Position numbers and translations under genes: made by a program. Below, piece by piece: positions 1-13,775 of a stretch of 64,000 bases of DNA. Numbering within the stretch: the first letter of the stretch is position 1; the number at the start of each line of letters is the position of its first letter. This DNA comes from Heliocidaris tuberculata (lineage: Eukaryota > Echinodermata > Echinoidea > Camarodonta > Echinometridae). Below the pieces are notes generated by a model. The model saw nothing but the letters and a program-made list of their open reading frames with translations, ran no database searches and was not told where the DNA came from. The stretch lies in NCBI GenBank assembly GCA_025618425.1, contig CM046844.1:4093177-4157176 (forward strand). Direction: 5' to 3'.

Positions 1-1371
1 CTTCATTGATCAGTTGTATGTTAATGTTTTAGGTAATTTTCGCCAGTCTGTATTCTGTCCTATATAGTTTACTGATGCTGAGTTTACATTTTGTGAGACA
101 ATTAATGACAAAACATACATGTGTTCAAAAAAGTGAAATAATTTAACAACAACATTTTTTTTTTTTTTTGTGGGAGAAGGTCTTCAGCACGCTCCCCCCC
201 CCCCCTCAGATTACCCCCTGGTGAAGCCATTATTTTGTATTTTGTCTAAATCTTTAGCTTGAGAGTCTTAAATCAGATGCTGTTTTGTTGATGTGTTTTG
301 CTGATTAAAGTTCTTTTCCCACGCAATTAGAATTTAGTTATCTGTGACCATGCGTGGGTCATGATATTATTTCGAATATAATAAGGTGATCTTTAAAGGT
401 AGTTCCCCTTAAAATACCAAAACACCCCCCTCGTTCTATTGTCATCTTTCTATTAAAGGGGAAAAAGCTATGATCGAGGGGGAAAACCAGATCCTTGGAA
501 AATCGATATTAATACATCAGAGATTCACAATCACATTGTTATTCCTAGTCGTGTAATATCATCTCTCTCCTACCATGCAAAAAGGGATTAGGAGATCATG
601 GGTTGAGTACGACTTTTATAAACATTCATACTCCGATCTACTTGCAATAATTTAAAGAAGAATAATCGTATTGCAGAACAGGCAGCATTACACTTTGTAG
701 AAGACTGAACTACGAGAGATTTGTGTGTCGTGAACGTTTCTTATTCTTCGATTTATTTCCACTCTCTTAGCCTCTTTATTCTTGTCTTCCCCCTCTCCCT
801 CTCTTCTTCGTGACTTGTATTTTTTCCTCTCTCTTTGTTTACAATATGCATGAAATGTCTACTTCGTACCACAGTAGTGAGATCACACTTATAATATTCT
901 CACTGTTCCTTATAAAAGCTAGCATGCATGTTTACTGTGTATCATTACATAATTGGTGTATGTCATCCTTACTTGCCAACTCTTTATGGGAGTCATGGGA
1001 GTTGTGGATATATTACACTTTAAATCTTCTAGTAGGTGTGGTGGTTTAAGATAATTGCTATACAGATCTGCTGTCTATCAGCGTCTGCAATTTCTTGGAT
1101 GTAGTGTACTTATGCCACTATACCTCGTGCAATATATTTTGTAAATTATTCATGTACTTTTGGGATGTTGCAATCGATGCGATACAATCTCCTGCTTCGT
1201 TTGATAGCCGTCTTTTCTTCTCCTTCCTCTTTGGTCCCCATCCTTTCCTCTTCTTTCCTGTTTTTGCCCCTCTCTTTTTTTCTGCTATTATCACTCATTA
1301 TTTTCCCCTTTCTTTGTACGGTGCATAATTTACCCTTTTTATGTACGTACGTTGCATGGTAATAGTTATTA
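1..1371. other. Non-coding flank, no gene seen
   Basis: No open frame here has splice sites, domain-like composition or length suggesting a gene. The stretch holds a poly-T/poly-C tract near 150-210, short C runs near 423, and pyrimidine-rich DNA at about 770-830 and 1195-1320. It ends where element A begins. Confidence 0.6.
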
Positions 1372-1629
1372 TTATTATTTGTATGAAGGGTTTTCAGGCG
1401 ACCAGAAAAATTGGCGTATCTCATGGTTTGCGCAAAAGTACCCGGATGACCGTGCAATTTTAAAACAATATCTCATGGTTTGTGTAAAAGTACCCGGATG
1501 ACCGTGCAATATATCTCCATATCTCATGGTTTGGGGTGCGCGTGACGCGTAAAAAAATGAATACGCGCTTAAATACGCAAAGGACAATGGATGTATGCGC
1601 GCAGCTCTTGCAAGATGCTTGGGTATAAG

Positions 1630-4600
1630 CAGGCCCCTAAAGCTCCGCCATTTTGTCAGAGACATTTGAACACGATTTGAACGCGCCCGAAGCCCCCATT
1701 AACATACTATGAATTATTCATTTCTTAAGATGCTCCCAACATCCGTACATGCTCTTCATGCAACAGAAACAAAAACGCGGGTCAGCGCCGAGCATGCGCA
1801 TTGAGAGAGGTCAAGTACACTTAATTTATTCATGTATGTTAATATATTCATGATATGGATTTTGAAGACTTACCAGTATTGGCCAATCAGTGCCTTCCAT
1901 TTTTGATTAATTATAATAATCAACAATACAATTGAAGCTACGTGCCGTACTTAATTCACTGTTCAAATAATATGAAATCAAACTTGGTTAAGCTGTGTCA
2001 CAAGAAACGAATCCATATGTGGGAACTTCTGACAGTAATTTTAAAAAAAAATGTAATTGTTTTTCTTTTTTGTTGTTGATTTTTTTTCTTTAGCAAACTT
2101 GGAATTGAACTCCCGGCCCCACCCCTAGGGCCAGACTTACCAGCTTCCCCCCCCCCCCCCCCCCTTAAAAAGAATCACTAACTCATGCGGCAAGGGGAGG
2201 GGGCAGAAATATTGGAAACTTTCTTTTCCATTTTTTCTTCCCATCTCTCTCACTATCTCACATCGTTGCCTTTCTCATTATCATATCATCTCACAAGTTA
2301 TCTCTCTCATTATCTCTTAACTCTCTCTCTCTCTCTTTCTCTCTCACACTCTATTTCTCCCTCACGTCCTGTTTCATCATTCTATCTGCAGTTAGATTTG
2401 ATTCATTGAAAAAAAAAAAAGAAAAAGAAAAGAAATACATGTACTATTAGATTACTGCTAGTTGAATGTTCATAAAACCAATTTTAATTGCATAGCTTTT
2501 CACAATAATGTAATTTACCATGTTTACAGTTTATGTGATGAAATCTGCAATTATGATGCCCAGTCGATCTAAAACAGATTTGCTCACCTTCTGCTTGATT
2601 ATTTCTCTACATGTTATCTTCGATCACAAACCGATTGTTGTTTTACCTTATGTTTTTTGCATCTTTTTCTTGCATTTATGTCACTTTTTCAATTGTGTAT
2701 TCCATCATCCACTATTTTTAACACAATGTATATTTATAATGTATTTGTTCTACTAATATGAAAGGGCCCTATAAGTATTATTCTAAACTTTTATAGAAAT
2801 AAATCATATAATGCTCTACACGAAAACTTCAAACATATACTTTATATTACTAACAAAAAGTACATTTTCATCACAAATGAATTATTAAAATCAAATGACC
2901 TCACCTGCTACATGGAAGTATTACATCTTTAAATCTTATTGCATTTGTTGATTTATTTGGAATTTTTGAACACATTATAGGTTCCTGTTATACTTCGGGG
3001 AGTTTATAAAATGACTTATGCAACATAGAATACTTGAAAATCCTGATGAAATCATCAGGATTTTTCATAACAAATTTACCCTAACTCAGTGCAGTATGCA
3101 GGATTTTCTAAGGGGGGGGGGGAGGGGCACACAAATGCAGGTCTGTCAACTTTAGGGAACTGCTTGAAGGGAGATTCGTATTTTTTTCTTGTTGCAAGCC
3201 CTCCAAAAGTCGCTCAGTGGGGGGGGGGGGGGGGTTGATTTCATGATTTCATGGGGTCCAGTTTTCCTCCATAATTCTCCGACAAGCAAACAAAAGAAGT
3301 TCTAAAAGGGGGCACAATAAAATTAAAAAAAAAAAAAAAAAAAAAAAAGGAGGGGGCACAATGTATACTATTCTTTCAAAAGGGGGGGGGGGGCACGGGC
3401 TGGGATTGCCTCCCTCCCTAAATCCACAACAGAGAAATTTTTTTTGAACCCGATAACCTTTTTTTTTCGTCAAGAGTTGTCAGGTGGCAGTCTGCCCCTT
3501 TGCCCCCCCCCCCCCCCAGCTACATTAGTGCCCTAACTCCAAAACCACAAAGTCTGCATTGAAACAATGACCAACTAATGTACATTTCAGAGTCCTAAAG
3601 ATTGTTGGTTGAAATTTGATCCACACATACCAAGGGCATAATTATTTTACTTGAAAATGAAAGATGGTTATGTTAATTTTCTCTACATACATGTAAGGCT
3701 CTAGAGCTAGATGAACTAACCTGTTTTTTTTTTTCAATTTCTCAATACTGATTGTTTTTGACATTTAGTTTTATATCATATAAACAGTATTACAGACTTT
3801 CCCAAAATGATAATTTCAATCATCAGATATAAGATCAGTTCATGGGATTAATTTTTTTTTTTTACATTTGTTGAGATGCACAATGGATCAAAGCATTACC
3901 TCATTGGGCCTGGCAATCACTTCAGTAATGTAAGACAAGCTAATACAGTAGGGCAATTCAAATCTGCACTAAAAACATATTCATTCAATTGATTAATATA
4001 ATTATAACATTTCCGGCAGGTTTCCTACTTGTTTCTCTTTCTCACCCTTTCCTCAGTGTATTGAGAACTTTTTCAAAGGTATTATACGAAATATAAGAAC
4101 TGTTCAATTATTGTTATCATTATTATTATCATTATTATCATAAACATTAATGATTAGGGGCCAGGCAATGTCCCTAGGCCATCTCGAAAAGGAAACCCTC
4201 AACTCAATAGGCCTAATGAGCTAAATACATCTACATGAAAGAATTGGCTGTATTAGAATTTATAAAGTGACATGTGGAGGGGCGGGTGAAGGTGCCACAT
4301 GTGAAAAGCTTTAGATGCAGTATCCTTTTCCCTTAAATGAGCTTGTTACACTTCAGACTCTCCGGAATATGAAGGATTTGATCTGTTGTAGCAGCCATCA
4401 AAGATGAAGAGGTCAAGTTGAACTCCATGCATGTCTGTTGAATGAAATGAGAAAAGAATGGAATTAATCACGTTGAAATCACATGATATGCAAATCAATG
4501 AGCACAGTGGCAGTTTTTTTTTTTTTTTTTTTTTGGGGGGGGGGGGTAACTTCCGGCCTCCTCCCTTTTCAAAGAGCAGTGTACATTGTGGCCTCTCTTT

Positions 4601-7428
4601 TTAGAATTGTGCCCCCCCCCCCTTGAAATAATAAGCTTCTTTCTTTTTTTTTTTTTTTTTTTTTTTTGCTTGTCAGAGAATTTTGAAGGAAAACTGGACC
4701 AACAAATCTGACAACCCCCCCCTTTTTTTTTTCTTCTTCTTCTGAGATTTGTGCCCCCCCCCCCCTTTACAAAATCTATCTTTGTGAATGAATCAAGGAC
4801 ATCCTTTAGTACCTCAGTTGTGGGAGTGTATACAAAGAAACTTATTCATACAGCTGAGCCTACCTCTCTTAACTTCAGCAAGTCGGTAGTTCTTTCTTCC
4901 TCTCTGAATTGTCTTTACTCAAAGTGGGATATATGCCTTCAGCATCTATTGTTACTAAAGAAGAGAAGCATCATCCTGGAAAAATAAAATAGTTCACACA
5001 TCACATAATAAGTATTTATACTCCATTCATGCTGATCTCATTGATTCTCAAAGAGAATACAAGTAAGACATAGATTCCTTTCACAGATTCTATCTGAAAT
5101 TGTAATGTCTTTCTTCAGAAATATTTCAAAATAAATTTAAGTACATAATTTTTTTTCATTTGATATTCTACTTGCTATTGTTTGTGTACATGTATTATTA
5201 AAATGGGTTGAAGAACACTCTCAAAGGAAATAACATATATATTTACTTGTCAACACATTTTATATCCCATAAAACCCTCTTATATTTATTATATACTTCG
5301 GATAACATACATCTATCCTTGACACTATAAGTATTAGCTCAATCTATCATTCCATCTTTAAAATCTGTAACTCCTCAACTGGATCTTAATATTCCCATTG
5401 AAATAACCATGCAGCTGCCACTTAAATTGATTTCCAAGATTAGAGCTCTAGATCTAGAACTACCATACCTGTCATGCAATCAGGGAAATGAAAATAAAGT
5501 GGCATCTTAGCAGATTTACATTGCATTTCATCCGTCATCTCCAATAGTTAGTGGTAGTAGTACGTTCAGCCATGCGTTGATGGGTAGATAGTATGTAGAA
5601 CAAAACACTTGGTAGGTCTGCATATTCTTCATTTCATGTCCATCTGAAAAAGAAAAAAAAATTGAAATGATAATTGATGGTGATTCTCTTTATTACCTTT
5701 CAACAATTTTTTGGGCCCTGTCTAAAAATGAAAATGACTAGCCCATTTGATTTTGATTTCCTTCCCTGCTACACTACACTAAGTAAAAAAAAAACAACAA
5801 AAACAAACAAAACAAAACAAAAAAAACAAAACAAAACAAAACAAAACATGCATGTCCCGACTTCTCTTAAAGTTCGTTTTCAAATTCAAACTTTAACTTT
5901 TAGTTTAATTGGCTAAAAGCTAACAACACTATAGAAGTTTATTCATTTTAACATTACAATGTTTAATCGGGCAGAACTAGAGTAAAGACTAACTAGACCA
6001 GGACACCCCCCCCCCCATTCATAATTCAATCACTGACCAGGCTTTCTTCCATTAAGCTAGTAATGTGCTTTGCCCTAGACTCCATTGTCTAGGACTAACT
6101 GTTACGATTAAATCTACATGTACGTTATAGACTAGATCTAGATCTAGAAAAGGTCTAGATCAGATCTAATCTATGTAGATTCTAGGACTTGCTAAGACAA
6201 TACCTAGGCCTACGTGAATGACTGGCTAGGCCTCGCATGCCCCCCCCCCCAATATATATAAATAAATAAATAACCAATAATATATAGGCCCTACAAAAAA
6301 ATAAACCCCCAAAAAATCCTCAGTAGATCTAACATAACAGTTAGACCTTTGTGTAAGTTAGATAACAGAGGTCTAGGCCTACATCTATTCCAGACTAACT
6401 TGTTAGGCCTAACTCACTGTCAGATCTATAGCTTAACTAGATCTAGACTCTATGTCTACATCTAACTTAGATAACCGATTCGTCAAAGAATTTTGGCCTA
6501 ATCAACTAAATTGAAATGCAGATCTACGATAGGTCTAAGTTACATTCTACTCTAACTCAGAGTCAGACATAAAATCAAAATCATGGAACTTGTGAACTGC
6601 TGAAATCTTCACACCAGAGCTTGAAAAAGTAAATTAATCTCGACAAGCCACCTGGTCCTAGTTAATATGTTAATGTCACATTAGAGTCATATTAGATATT
6701 TTTCCGACTAAGTTTTGAAATTATGTGTTCCAACTTTGGATCACTGTCATTGACATTGATGGGGATGAAATTGTCTGGTAATGTATTTGATTTTATGACA
6801 CGGTCCTGCCCGAAACTCCCGGTAAGCTGTCAAGAGTGGCAGGGGTGGTAATGGCAATCGAGCGGAAACATAAGCTCATAACGATAGAAAATGTAATGAA
6901 AGTTTGACAACAGATTACCCATATTTTTATAGCATACAGTACTTTCAAATACTTTCAAAATGTACAGAAATTCCAGAAGATCCCTCACTTTGGTAGTAAT
7001 TCATATGATTGTTATTCTATTTATGAAATTTAAGCGTAATTATAGTTGTACTCACCGGTAAACTTTTCACAAGAAATTCACACTTCCTGCGGGTGACGTC
7101 ATTGCATTGACTTTACACACAGCGGAAGTGACGAAAAAGGTCATATTTGTTGTCGATTAATTCTTTTGGATAATTGTAATATTCATGAGGTAAGGTCCAA
7201 TCAGAGCTGAATATTGTCGGGATACGCAAAGCAAAAATAAATAATGCATGAAGTGAAATCGGATTTTTATGCTAATGGGGCTTCGGGAGATATGAAATGT
7301 CTCTCGGGGGGGCGGAGCCTAAATACGCTTAAATACGCTTAGATTGAATGGTGACGCTGTAGCTTATATGCAAATGAGGCAAATCCGCGCGTGCTACCTT
7401 TTCGTCTATACTATTTAATTTGTCTATG
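1630..7428 (+). mobile_element. Non-autonomous hAT-like element, copy 1 (left arm of the large inverted repeat)
   Basis: The element begins CAGGCCCCTAAAG and ends TTTAATTTGTCTATG. It is flanked on both sides by the 8-bp repeat GGTATAAG (1622-1629 and 7429-7436), which in an uninterrupted element A is a single GGTAAG-like site. An 8-bp duplication with CA...TG ends is the hAT hallmark. Imperfect subterminal inverted repeats pair about 1636-1705 with about 7263-7330, both carrying CTCCGCC, GAGACATTT and CCCGAAGCCCCCATTA. No transposase or other long frame is visible in 5.8 kb, so it must have moved in trans. The interior holds poly-C/poly-G tracts, a LINE 3' remnant near 3905-4145 and a TCTAGATCTAG-rich patch at 6120-6540. 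Confidence 0.75.
3905..4145 (+). mobile_element. LINE 3' remnant inside copy 1
   Basis: A short frame around 3905-3993 reads as a typical reverse-transcriptase C-terminal tail, including QFKSALKTYSFN followed by a stop. It is followed by a non-coding stretch ending in an ATT/ATC-rich repeat at about 4110-4143, as in many CR1/L2-type 3' ends. The same remnant, inverted, lies near 11815-12060 in copy 2, so it was part of the hAT-like element before the two insertions. Assignment rests on pattern only. Confidence 0.4.
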
Positions 7429-7829
7429 GGTATAAGGACAAAAATGTTTCTCTATCTTTGTTTTATGTCGAAGTCAATACAAAAACACAAAGACATGTAA
7501 TGGTGAAAATTGAGGAACTAGGTATCATACAATTAATAATAATATTGAATGGCTTTTCTTTCGTGGGACACAAGAGAATATCATACTCGCTTTGAAAATA
7601 TTTCACTCGTCGTGCCGACTCGTGAAATATGTTCATAGCTCGTGCGATATACCCCTGTATCCCACTCAAGTCCATTCAATATTATATAATTATTTGTATG
7701 AAGAGTTTTCAGGCGACCAGAAAAATTGGCGTATCTCATGGTTTGCGCGAAAGTTCCCGGATGACCGTGCAATTTTAAAACAATATCTCATGGTTTGTGT
7801 AAAAGTACCCGGATGACCGTGCAATATTA

Positions 7830-8165
7830 TACTATTAATACATGGTTGGGAGTGCGTTAGTGCGATCTGGCAACACAAAGGTTTTTATCGTAGTGTACTA
7901 ACACACGAGGCGTAGCCGAGTGTGTTAGACACCACGATAAAAACCTGCGTGTTGCTGGATCGCACTAACGCACGAACTCACAACCATGTATTAATAGTTT
8001 TATAAAACGGGTCTACAATTTTAGTGTTTTCTTACAATCTTAGTGTTTGATCCGGATTAGCCGTGCGTTAGTCCCCTCGCCGTGCGTTATCACTTTTTTT
8101 TGCACGGTCACGTGATGTTATTTGACCAATCAGGATGGCTACATTCTTGAACCCGTTTTATAAAT
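7830..8165. mobile_element. Compound foldback MITE at the centre of the palindrome
   Basis: Two adjoining inverted structures interrupt monomer 2 of the element A dimer. The first (about 7833-8000) pairs ACTATTAATACATGGTTG with its complement at about 7983-8000 and has internal arms around GTGCGTTAGTGCGATC, forming a long hairpin. The second (about 8001-8163) has inverted ends TTTATAAAACGGGT / ACCCGTTTTATAAA. Uninterrupted element A copies read straight through this position. Confidence 0.6.
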
Positions 8166-10878
8166 TTCCATATCTCATGGTTTGAGGTGCGCGTGACGCG
8201 TACAAAAGTGAATACGTGTTTGAATCATAGACATATTAAATAGTATAGACGAAAAGGTAGCACGCGCGGATTTGCCTCATTTGCATATAAGCTACAGCGT
8301 CACCATTCAGTCTAAGCGTATTTAAGCGTATTTAGGCTCCGCCCCCCGAGAGACATTTCATATCTCCCGAAGCCCCCATTAGCATAAAAATCCGATTTCA
8401 CTTCATGCATTATTTATTTTTGCTTTGCGTATCCCGACAATATTCAGCTCTGATTGGACCACACCTCATGAATATTACAATTATCCCAAAGAATTAATCG
8501 ACAACAAATATGACCTTTTTCGTCACTTCCGCTGTGTGTAAAGTCAATGTAATGACGTCACCCGCATGAAGTGTGAATTTCTTGTGAAAAGTTTACCGGT
8601 GAGTACAACTATAATTACGCTTAAATTTCATAAATAGAATAACATTCAAATGAATTACTACCAATGTGAGGGATCTCTTGGAATTTCTGTACATTTTGAA
8701 AATATTTGAAAGTACTGTATGCTATAAAATTGTGGGCAATCTGTTGTCAAACTTTCATTACATTTTCTATCGTTCTGAGCTTATGTTTCAGCTCGAACGC
8801 CATTACCACCCCTGCCACTCTTGACAGCTTACCGGGAGTTTCGGGCGGGACCGTGTCATAAAATCAAATAGATTAACAGACAATTTCATCCCCATCAATG
8901 TCAATGACAGTGATCCAAACTAACTGTTGGAACAAATAATTTCAAAACTTAGTCGGAAAAATATCTAGTATGCCTCTAATGTGAAATAACATATTAACTA
9001 GGACCAGGTTTCTTGTCGAGATTAATTTAGTTTTTCAAGCTCTGTTGTGAAGATTTCAGCAGTTCACAAGTTCCATGAAGGCATGATTTTGATTTTCAGT
9101 TAGAGTAGAATGTAACTTAGACCTATCGTAGATTTGCATTTCAAATTTAGTTGATTAGGCTAAACTTCTTTGACAAATCGGTTATCTAAGTTAGATGTAG
9201 ACGTAGAGTCTAGCTCTAGTTAAGCTAGATCTGACAGTTAGTTAGACCTAACAAGTCTGGAATAGATGTAGGCCTATAAACGTTAGACCTTCTAGTATAC
9301 CTAAAGTTAGATCTAACTTACACAAAAGTCTAACTGTTACTGTTAGATATACTGACGATTTTTTTTTTTTTTTTTGTAGGGCATATATTATTGGTTATTT
9401 ATATACATATATTTCTTTTTTTTTTGGGGGGGGGGGCATGCAAGGCCTAGCCGGTCACTGACGTAGGCCTAGGTCTAGGTCTTGTCTTGGCAAGTCCTAG
9501 AATCTACATAGACTAGATAGATCTGATCTAGATTCCTACTCGATGGTCTGACTCTAAGTCTAGATTTTCTAGATCATCTAGATCTAGTCTAACGTACATG
9601 TAGATCTAATCGTAACACATGTAGTTAGACATAGACCTAGACACTAGAGTCTAGGGCAAAGCACATTACTAGCCTAATGGAAGAAAGCCTGGTCAGTGAT
9701 TGAATTATGAATTGGGGGGGGGGGTCCTGGTCTAGTTAGTCTTTACTCTAGTTCTGCCCGATTCAACTCATTGTCATGTTAAAATGATATTAGATTAGAA
9801 TTAAAAGAATAAACCTGTATAGCGTTAAACTTTTAGCCAATGAAACTAAAAGTTAAAGTTTGATTGAATTTGAAAATGAACTTTAAGAGAAGTCGGGGCA
9901 TGTATGTTTTTTTTTTACTTAGTGTAGCAGGGAAGGAAATCAAAATCAAATGGGCTAGTCATTTTCATTTTTAGGCAGGACAAAAAAACAAAATAACAAA
10001 TTGTTGAAAGGTAATAAAGAGTATCATTATCAATTATCATTTTCAATTTTCTTTTTCAGATGAACATGGAAGAATATGCAGACCTACCAAGTGTTTTGTT
10101 CTACATGTATCTACCCATCAACGCATGGCTGAACGTACTACTACCACTAACTACTGGAGATGACGGATGAAATACAATGTAAATCTACTAGGATGCCACT
10201 TTATTTTCATTTTCCTGATTGCATGACAGGTATGGTAGTTCTAGATCTAGAGCCCTAATCTTGGAAATCAATTAAAGTGGCAACTCCATGGTTATTTCAA
10301 TGGGAATGTTAAGATTTAGTTGAAGAGTTACAGATTTTAAAGATGGAATGATAGATTGAGCTAATACTTATAGTGTCAAGGATGGATGTATGATTCTGAT
10401 ATCCGAAGTATATAATAAATATAAGAGGGTTTTATGGGATCTAAAATGTGTTGACAAGTAAATACATTATGTTAGTTCCTTTGAGAGTGTTCTTCAACCC
10501 TTTTCAATAATACATGTACGCAAACAATAGCAAGTAGAATATCAAATGAAAAAAAAATTGGGTACTTAAATTTATTTTGAAATATTTCTGAAGAAAGACA
10601 TTACAATTTCAGATAGAATCTGTGAAAGGAATCTATGTCTTACTTGTATTCTCTTTGAGAATCAATGTGGCCAGCATAAATGGAGCATAAATACTTATTA
10701 TGTGATGTATGAACTATTTTATTTTTCCAGGATGATGCTTCTTTTCTTCAGTAACAATAGATGCTGAAGGCATATCCCACTTTGAGTAAAGACAATTCAG
10801 AGAGGAAGAAAGAACTGCCGACTTGCTGAAGTTAAGAGAGGTAGGCTCAGCTGTATGAATAAGTTTCTTTGTATACAC

Positions 10879-11139
10879 CAGGGGCGGCGCTACAGGGGGG
10901 GGGCAGGGGGGCGGCTGCCCCCCTATCATTTTTCAAGCGAGCAAAAAAAAAAAAAAAAAGAGGAAGAAGGGGGAGGGAAGGAGAAAGAAAAGGGGAAATG
11001 GAGAAGAGAAGGCTAGGCCATGCAATTATGACATGACTGTTATAGTCCTATTTGTTATTTCAAGACCCTCGACGTGCGACGTTGCTATAGCGTCATTTTG
11101 CCCCCCCCCCCCTATTTAAATACCCTGGCGCCGCCCCTG
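10879..11139. mobile_element. 261-bp hAT-type MITE nested in copy 2 only
   Basis: Terminal inverted repeats CAGGGGCGGCG / CGCCGCCCCTG bound an interior of G-rich, A-rich and C-rich tracts. The flanks are GTATACAC (10871-10878) and GTATATAC (11140-11147), an 8-bp duplication with one mismatch. The corresponding position in copy 1 (near 4823-4838) is an empty site, so insertion followed the duplication of the host element or happened independently in this copy. Confidence 0.8.
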
Positions 11140-13429
11140 GTATATACTCACACAACTGAGGTACTAAAGGATGTCCTTGGTTCATTCACAAAGATAGATT
11201 TTGTAAAGGGGGGGGGGCACAAATCTCAGAAGAAGAAGGGAAAAAAAATGGTTGTCATATTTTGGGGGTCCAGTTTTCCTGCAAAATTCCCTGACAAGCA
11301 AAACAATGAATAAAAAAAGAAAGAAGCTTATTAGTTCAAAGGGTGGGGGGGGGGGGGGCACAATTTTAAAAAGAGAGGCCACAATGTACACTGCTCTTTG
11401 AAAAGGGAGGAGGCCGGAAGTGCCCCCCCCCCAATCTGCCACTGTGTTCAATGATTTGTATATCATGTGATTTCAACGTGATTAATTCCATTCTTTTCTT
11501 ATTTCATTCAACAGACATGCATGGAGTTCAGCTTGACCTCTTCAGCTTTGATGGCGGCTACAACAGATCAAATACTTCGTATTAAAATCCAGAGAGTCTG
11601 AAGTTATTGTAACAAGCACATTTAAGAGAAAAGGATACTGCATCTAAAGCTTTTCACATGTGGCACCTTCACCCGCCACTGCACATGTCACTTTATAAAT
11701 TCTAATACCGCCAATTTCTTTCATGCAGATGTATTTAGCTCATTAGGCCTATTGAGTTGAGGGTTTCCTCTTCGAGATGGCCTAGGGACATTGCCTGGCC
11801 CCTAATGTTTATGATAATAATAATAATGATAATGATAACAATAATAGAACAGTTCTTATATTGCGTATAATACCTTTGAAAAAGTTCTCAATGCACTGAG
11901 GAAAGGGTGAAAAAGAGAAACAAGTAGGAAACCTGCCGGAAATGTTATATTAATCAATTGAATGAGTATGTTTTTAGTGCAGATTTGAATTGCCCCACTG
12001 TATTAGCTTGTCTTACATTACTGAAGTGATTGCCAGGCTCAATGAGGTTATGCTTTGATCCATTGTGCATCTCAACAAATGTAAAAAAAAAAAAAAAAAA
12101 AAATCAATCCAATGAACTGATCTTATATCTGATGATTGAAATTTCAATTTGGGAAAGTTTATACTATCAAATACTGTTTATATGATATAAAACTATTTAA
12201 ATGTCAAAAACAATCAGTACTGAGATATTGAAAAAACAGGTTAGTTCATCTAGAGAGCCTTACATGTATGTAGAGAAAATTAACATAACTATCTTTCATT
12301 TTCAAGTCAAATAGTTATCCCCTTGGTATGTGTGGATCAAATTTCAACCAACAGTCTTTAGGACTCTGAAATGTACATTAGTTGGTCATTGTTTCAATGG
12401 AGACTTTGTGGTTTTGGAGTTAGGGCACTAGTGTAGCTAGGGGGGGGGGGGGGCAGAGGGGCAGACTGCCACCTGACAACTTTTGACGAAAAAAAAAAAA
12501 GGTTATTGGGTTCATGAAAAATTCTCTGTGGTGGATTTAGGAAGGGGGGCAATCCCAGCCCGTGCCCCCACCCCCTTGAAAGAATAGTATACAGTGTGCC
12601 CCCTCCTTTTTTTTTTTTGTGCCCCCTTTTAGAACTTTTTTGTTTTTGTTAGAGAATTATGGAGGAAAACTGGATCCCATGAAATCATGAAATCAACCCT
12701 CCCCCACTGAGCGACTTTTGGAGGGCTTGCAACAAGAAAAAAATATGAATCTCCCTCCAAGCATTTTCCCAAAGTTGACAGCCCTGCATTTGTGTGCCCC
12801 CCTTAGAAAATCCTGCATACTGCACTGAGTTAGGGTAAATTTGTTATGAAAAATTCTGATGATTTCATCAGGATTTTCAAGTATTCTATGTTACATAAGT
12901 CATCATTTTATAAACTCCCCGAAGTATAAGAGGAACCTATAATGTGATCAAAAATTCCAAATAAATCAACAAATGCAATAAGATTTAAAGATGTAATACT
13001 TCCATGTAGCAGGTGAGGTCATTTGATTTCAATAATTCAGTTGTGATGAAAATTTACTCTTTGTTAGTAATATAAAGTATATGTTTGAATTTTTCGTGTA
13101 GGGCATCATATTAGTTATTTCTATAAAAGTTTAGAATAATACTTATATGGCCCTTTGATATTAGTAGAACAAATACATTATAAATATACGTTGTGTTAAA
13201 AATAGTGGATGATGGAATACACAATTGAAAAAAAATGACAGATGCAAGAAAAAGATGCAAAAAACATAAGGTAAAACAATCAAATCTGTTTTAGATCGAC
13301 TGTGCATCACAATTGCAGATTTAATCACATAAACTGTAAACATGGTAAATTACATTATTGTGAGAAGCTATGTAATTAAAATTGATTTTATGAACATTCA
13401 ACTAGCAGTAATCCAATGGTACATGTATT

Positions 13430-13742
13430 TCTTTTTTTTTTTTTTCAATGAATCAAATCTAACTGCAGATAGAGTGATGGAACAGGACGTGAGGGAGGAA
13501 TGGAGTGTCAGAGAGAAAGAGAGAGAGAGAGAGTTAAGAGATAATGAGAGAGAGAGAGAGGGAGAGAGAGTTAAGAGATAATGAGAGAGATAACTTGTGA
13601 GATGATGATATAATGAGAAAGGCAACGATGTGATAGTGAGAGAGATGGGAAGAAAAAGGGGAAAAGAAAGTTTCCAATATCTCTGCCCCCCCCCCCCTTG
13701 CCGCATGAGTTAGTAATTTTTTTCATTTTTTTTTTTTGAGAG

Positions 13743-13775
<33 letters not shown>
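13430..13775. repeat. GA-rich simple repeat in copy 2 (pyrimidine-rich counterpart at 2225-2370 in copy 1)
   Basis: Imperfect GAGA tracts at 13500-13640 and 13744-13774 and the matching CTCT tract at 2225-2370 are mirror counterparts. They produce open frames rich in Glu/Arg on one strand and Ser/Leu on the other, which are not genes. The GA run at 13744-13774 is longer than its counterpart, as expected for slippage. Confidence 0.7.
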
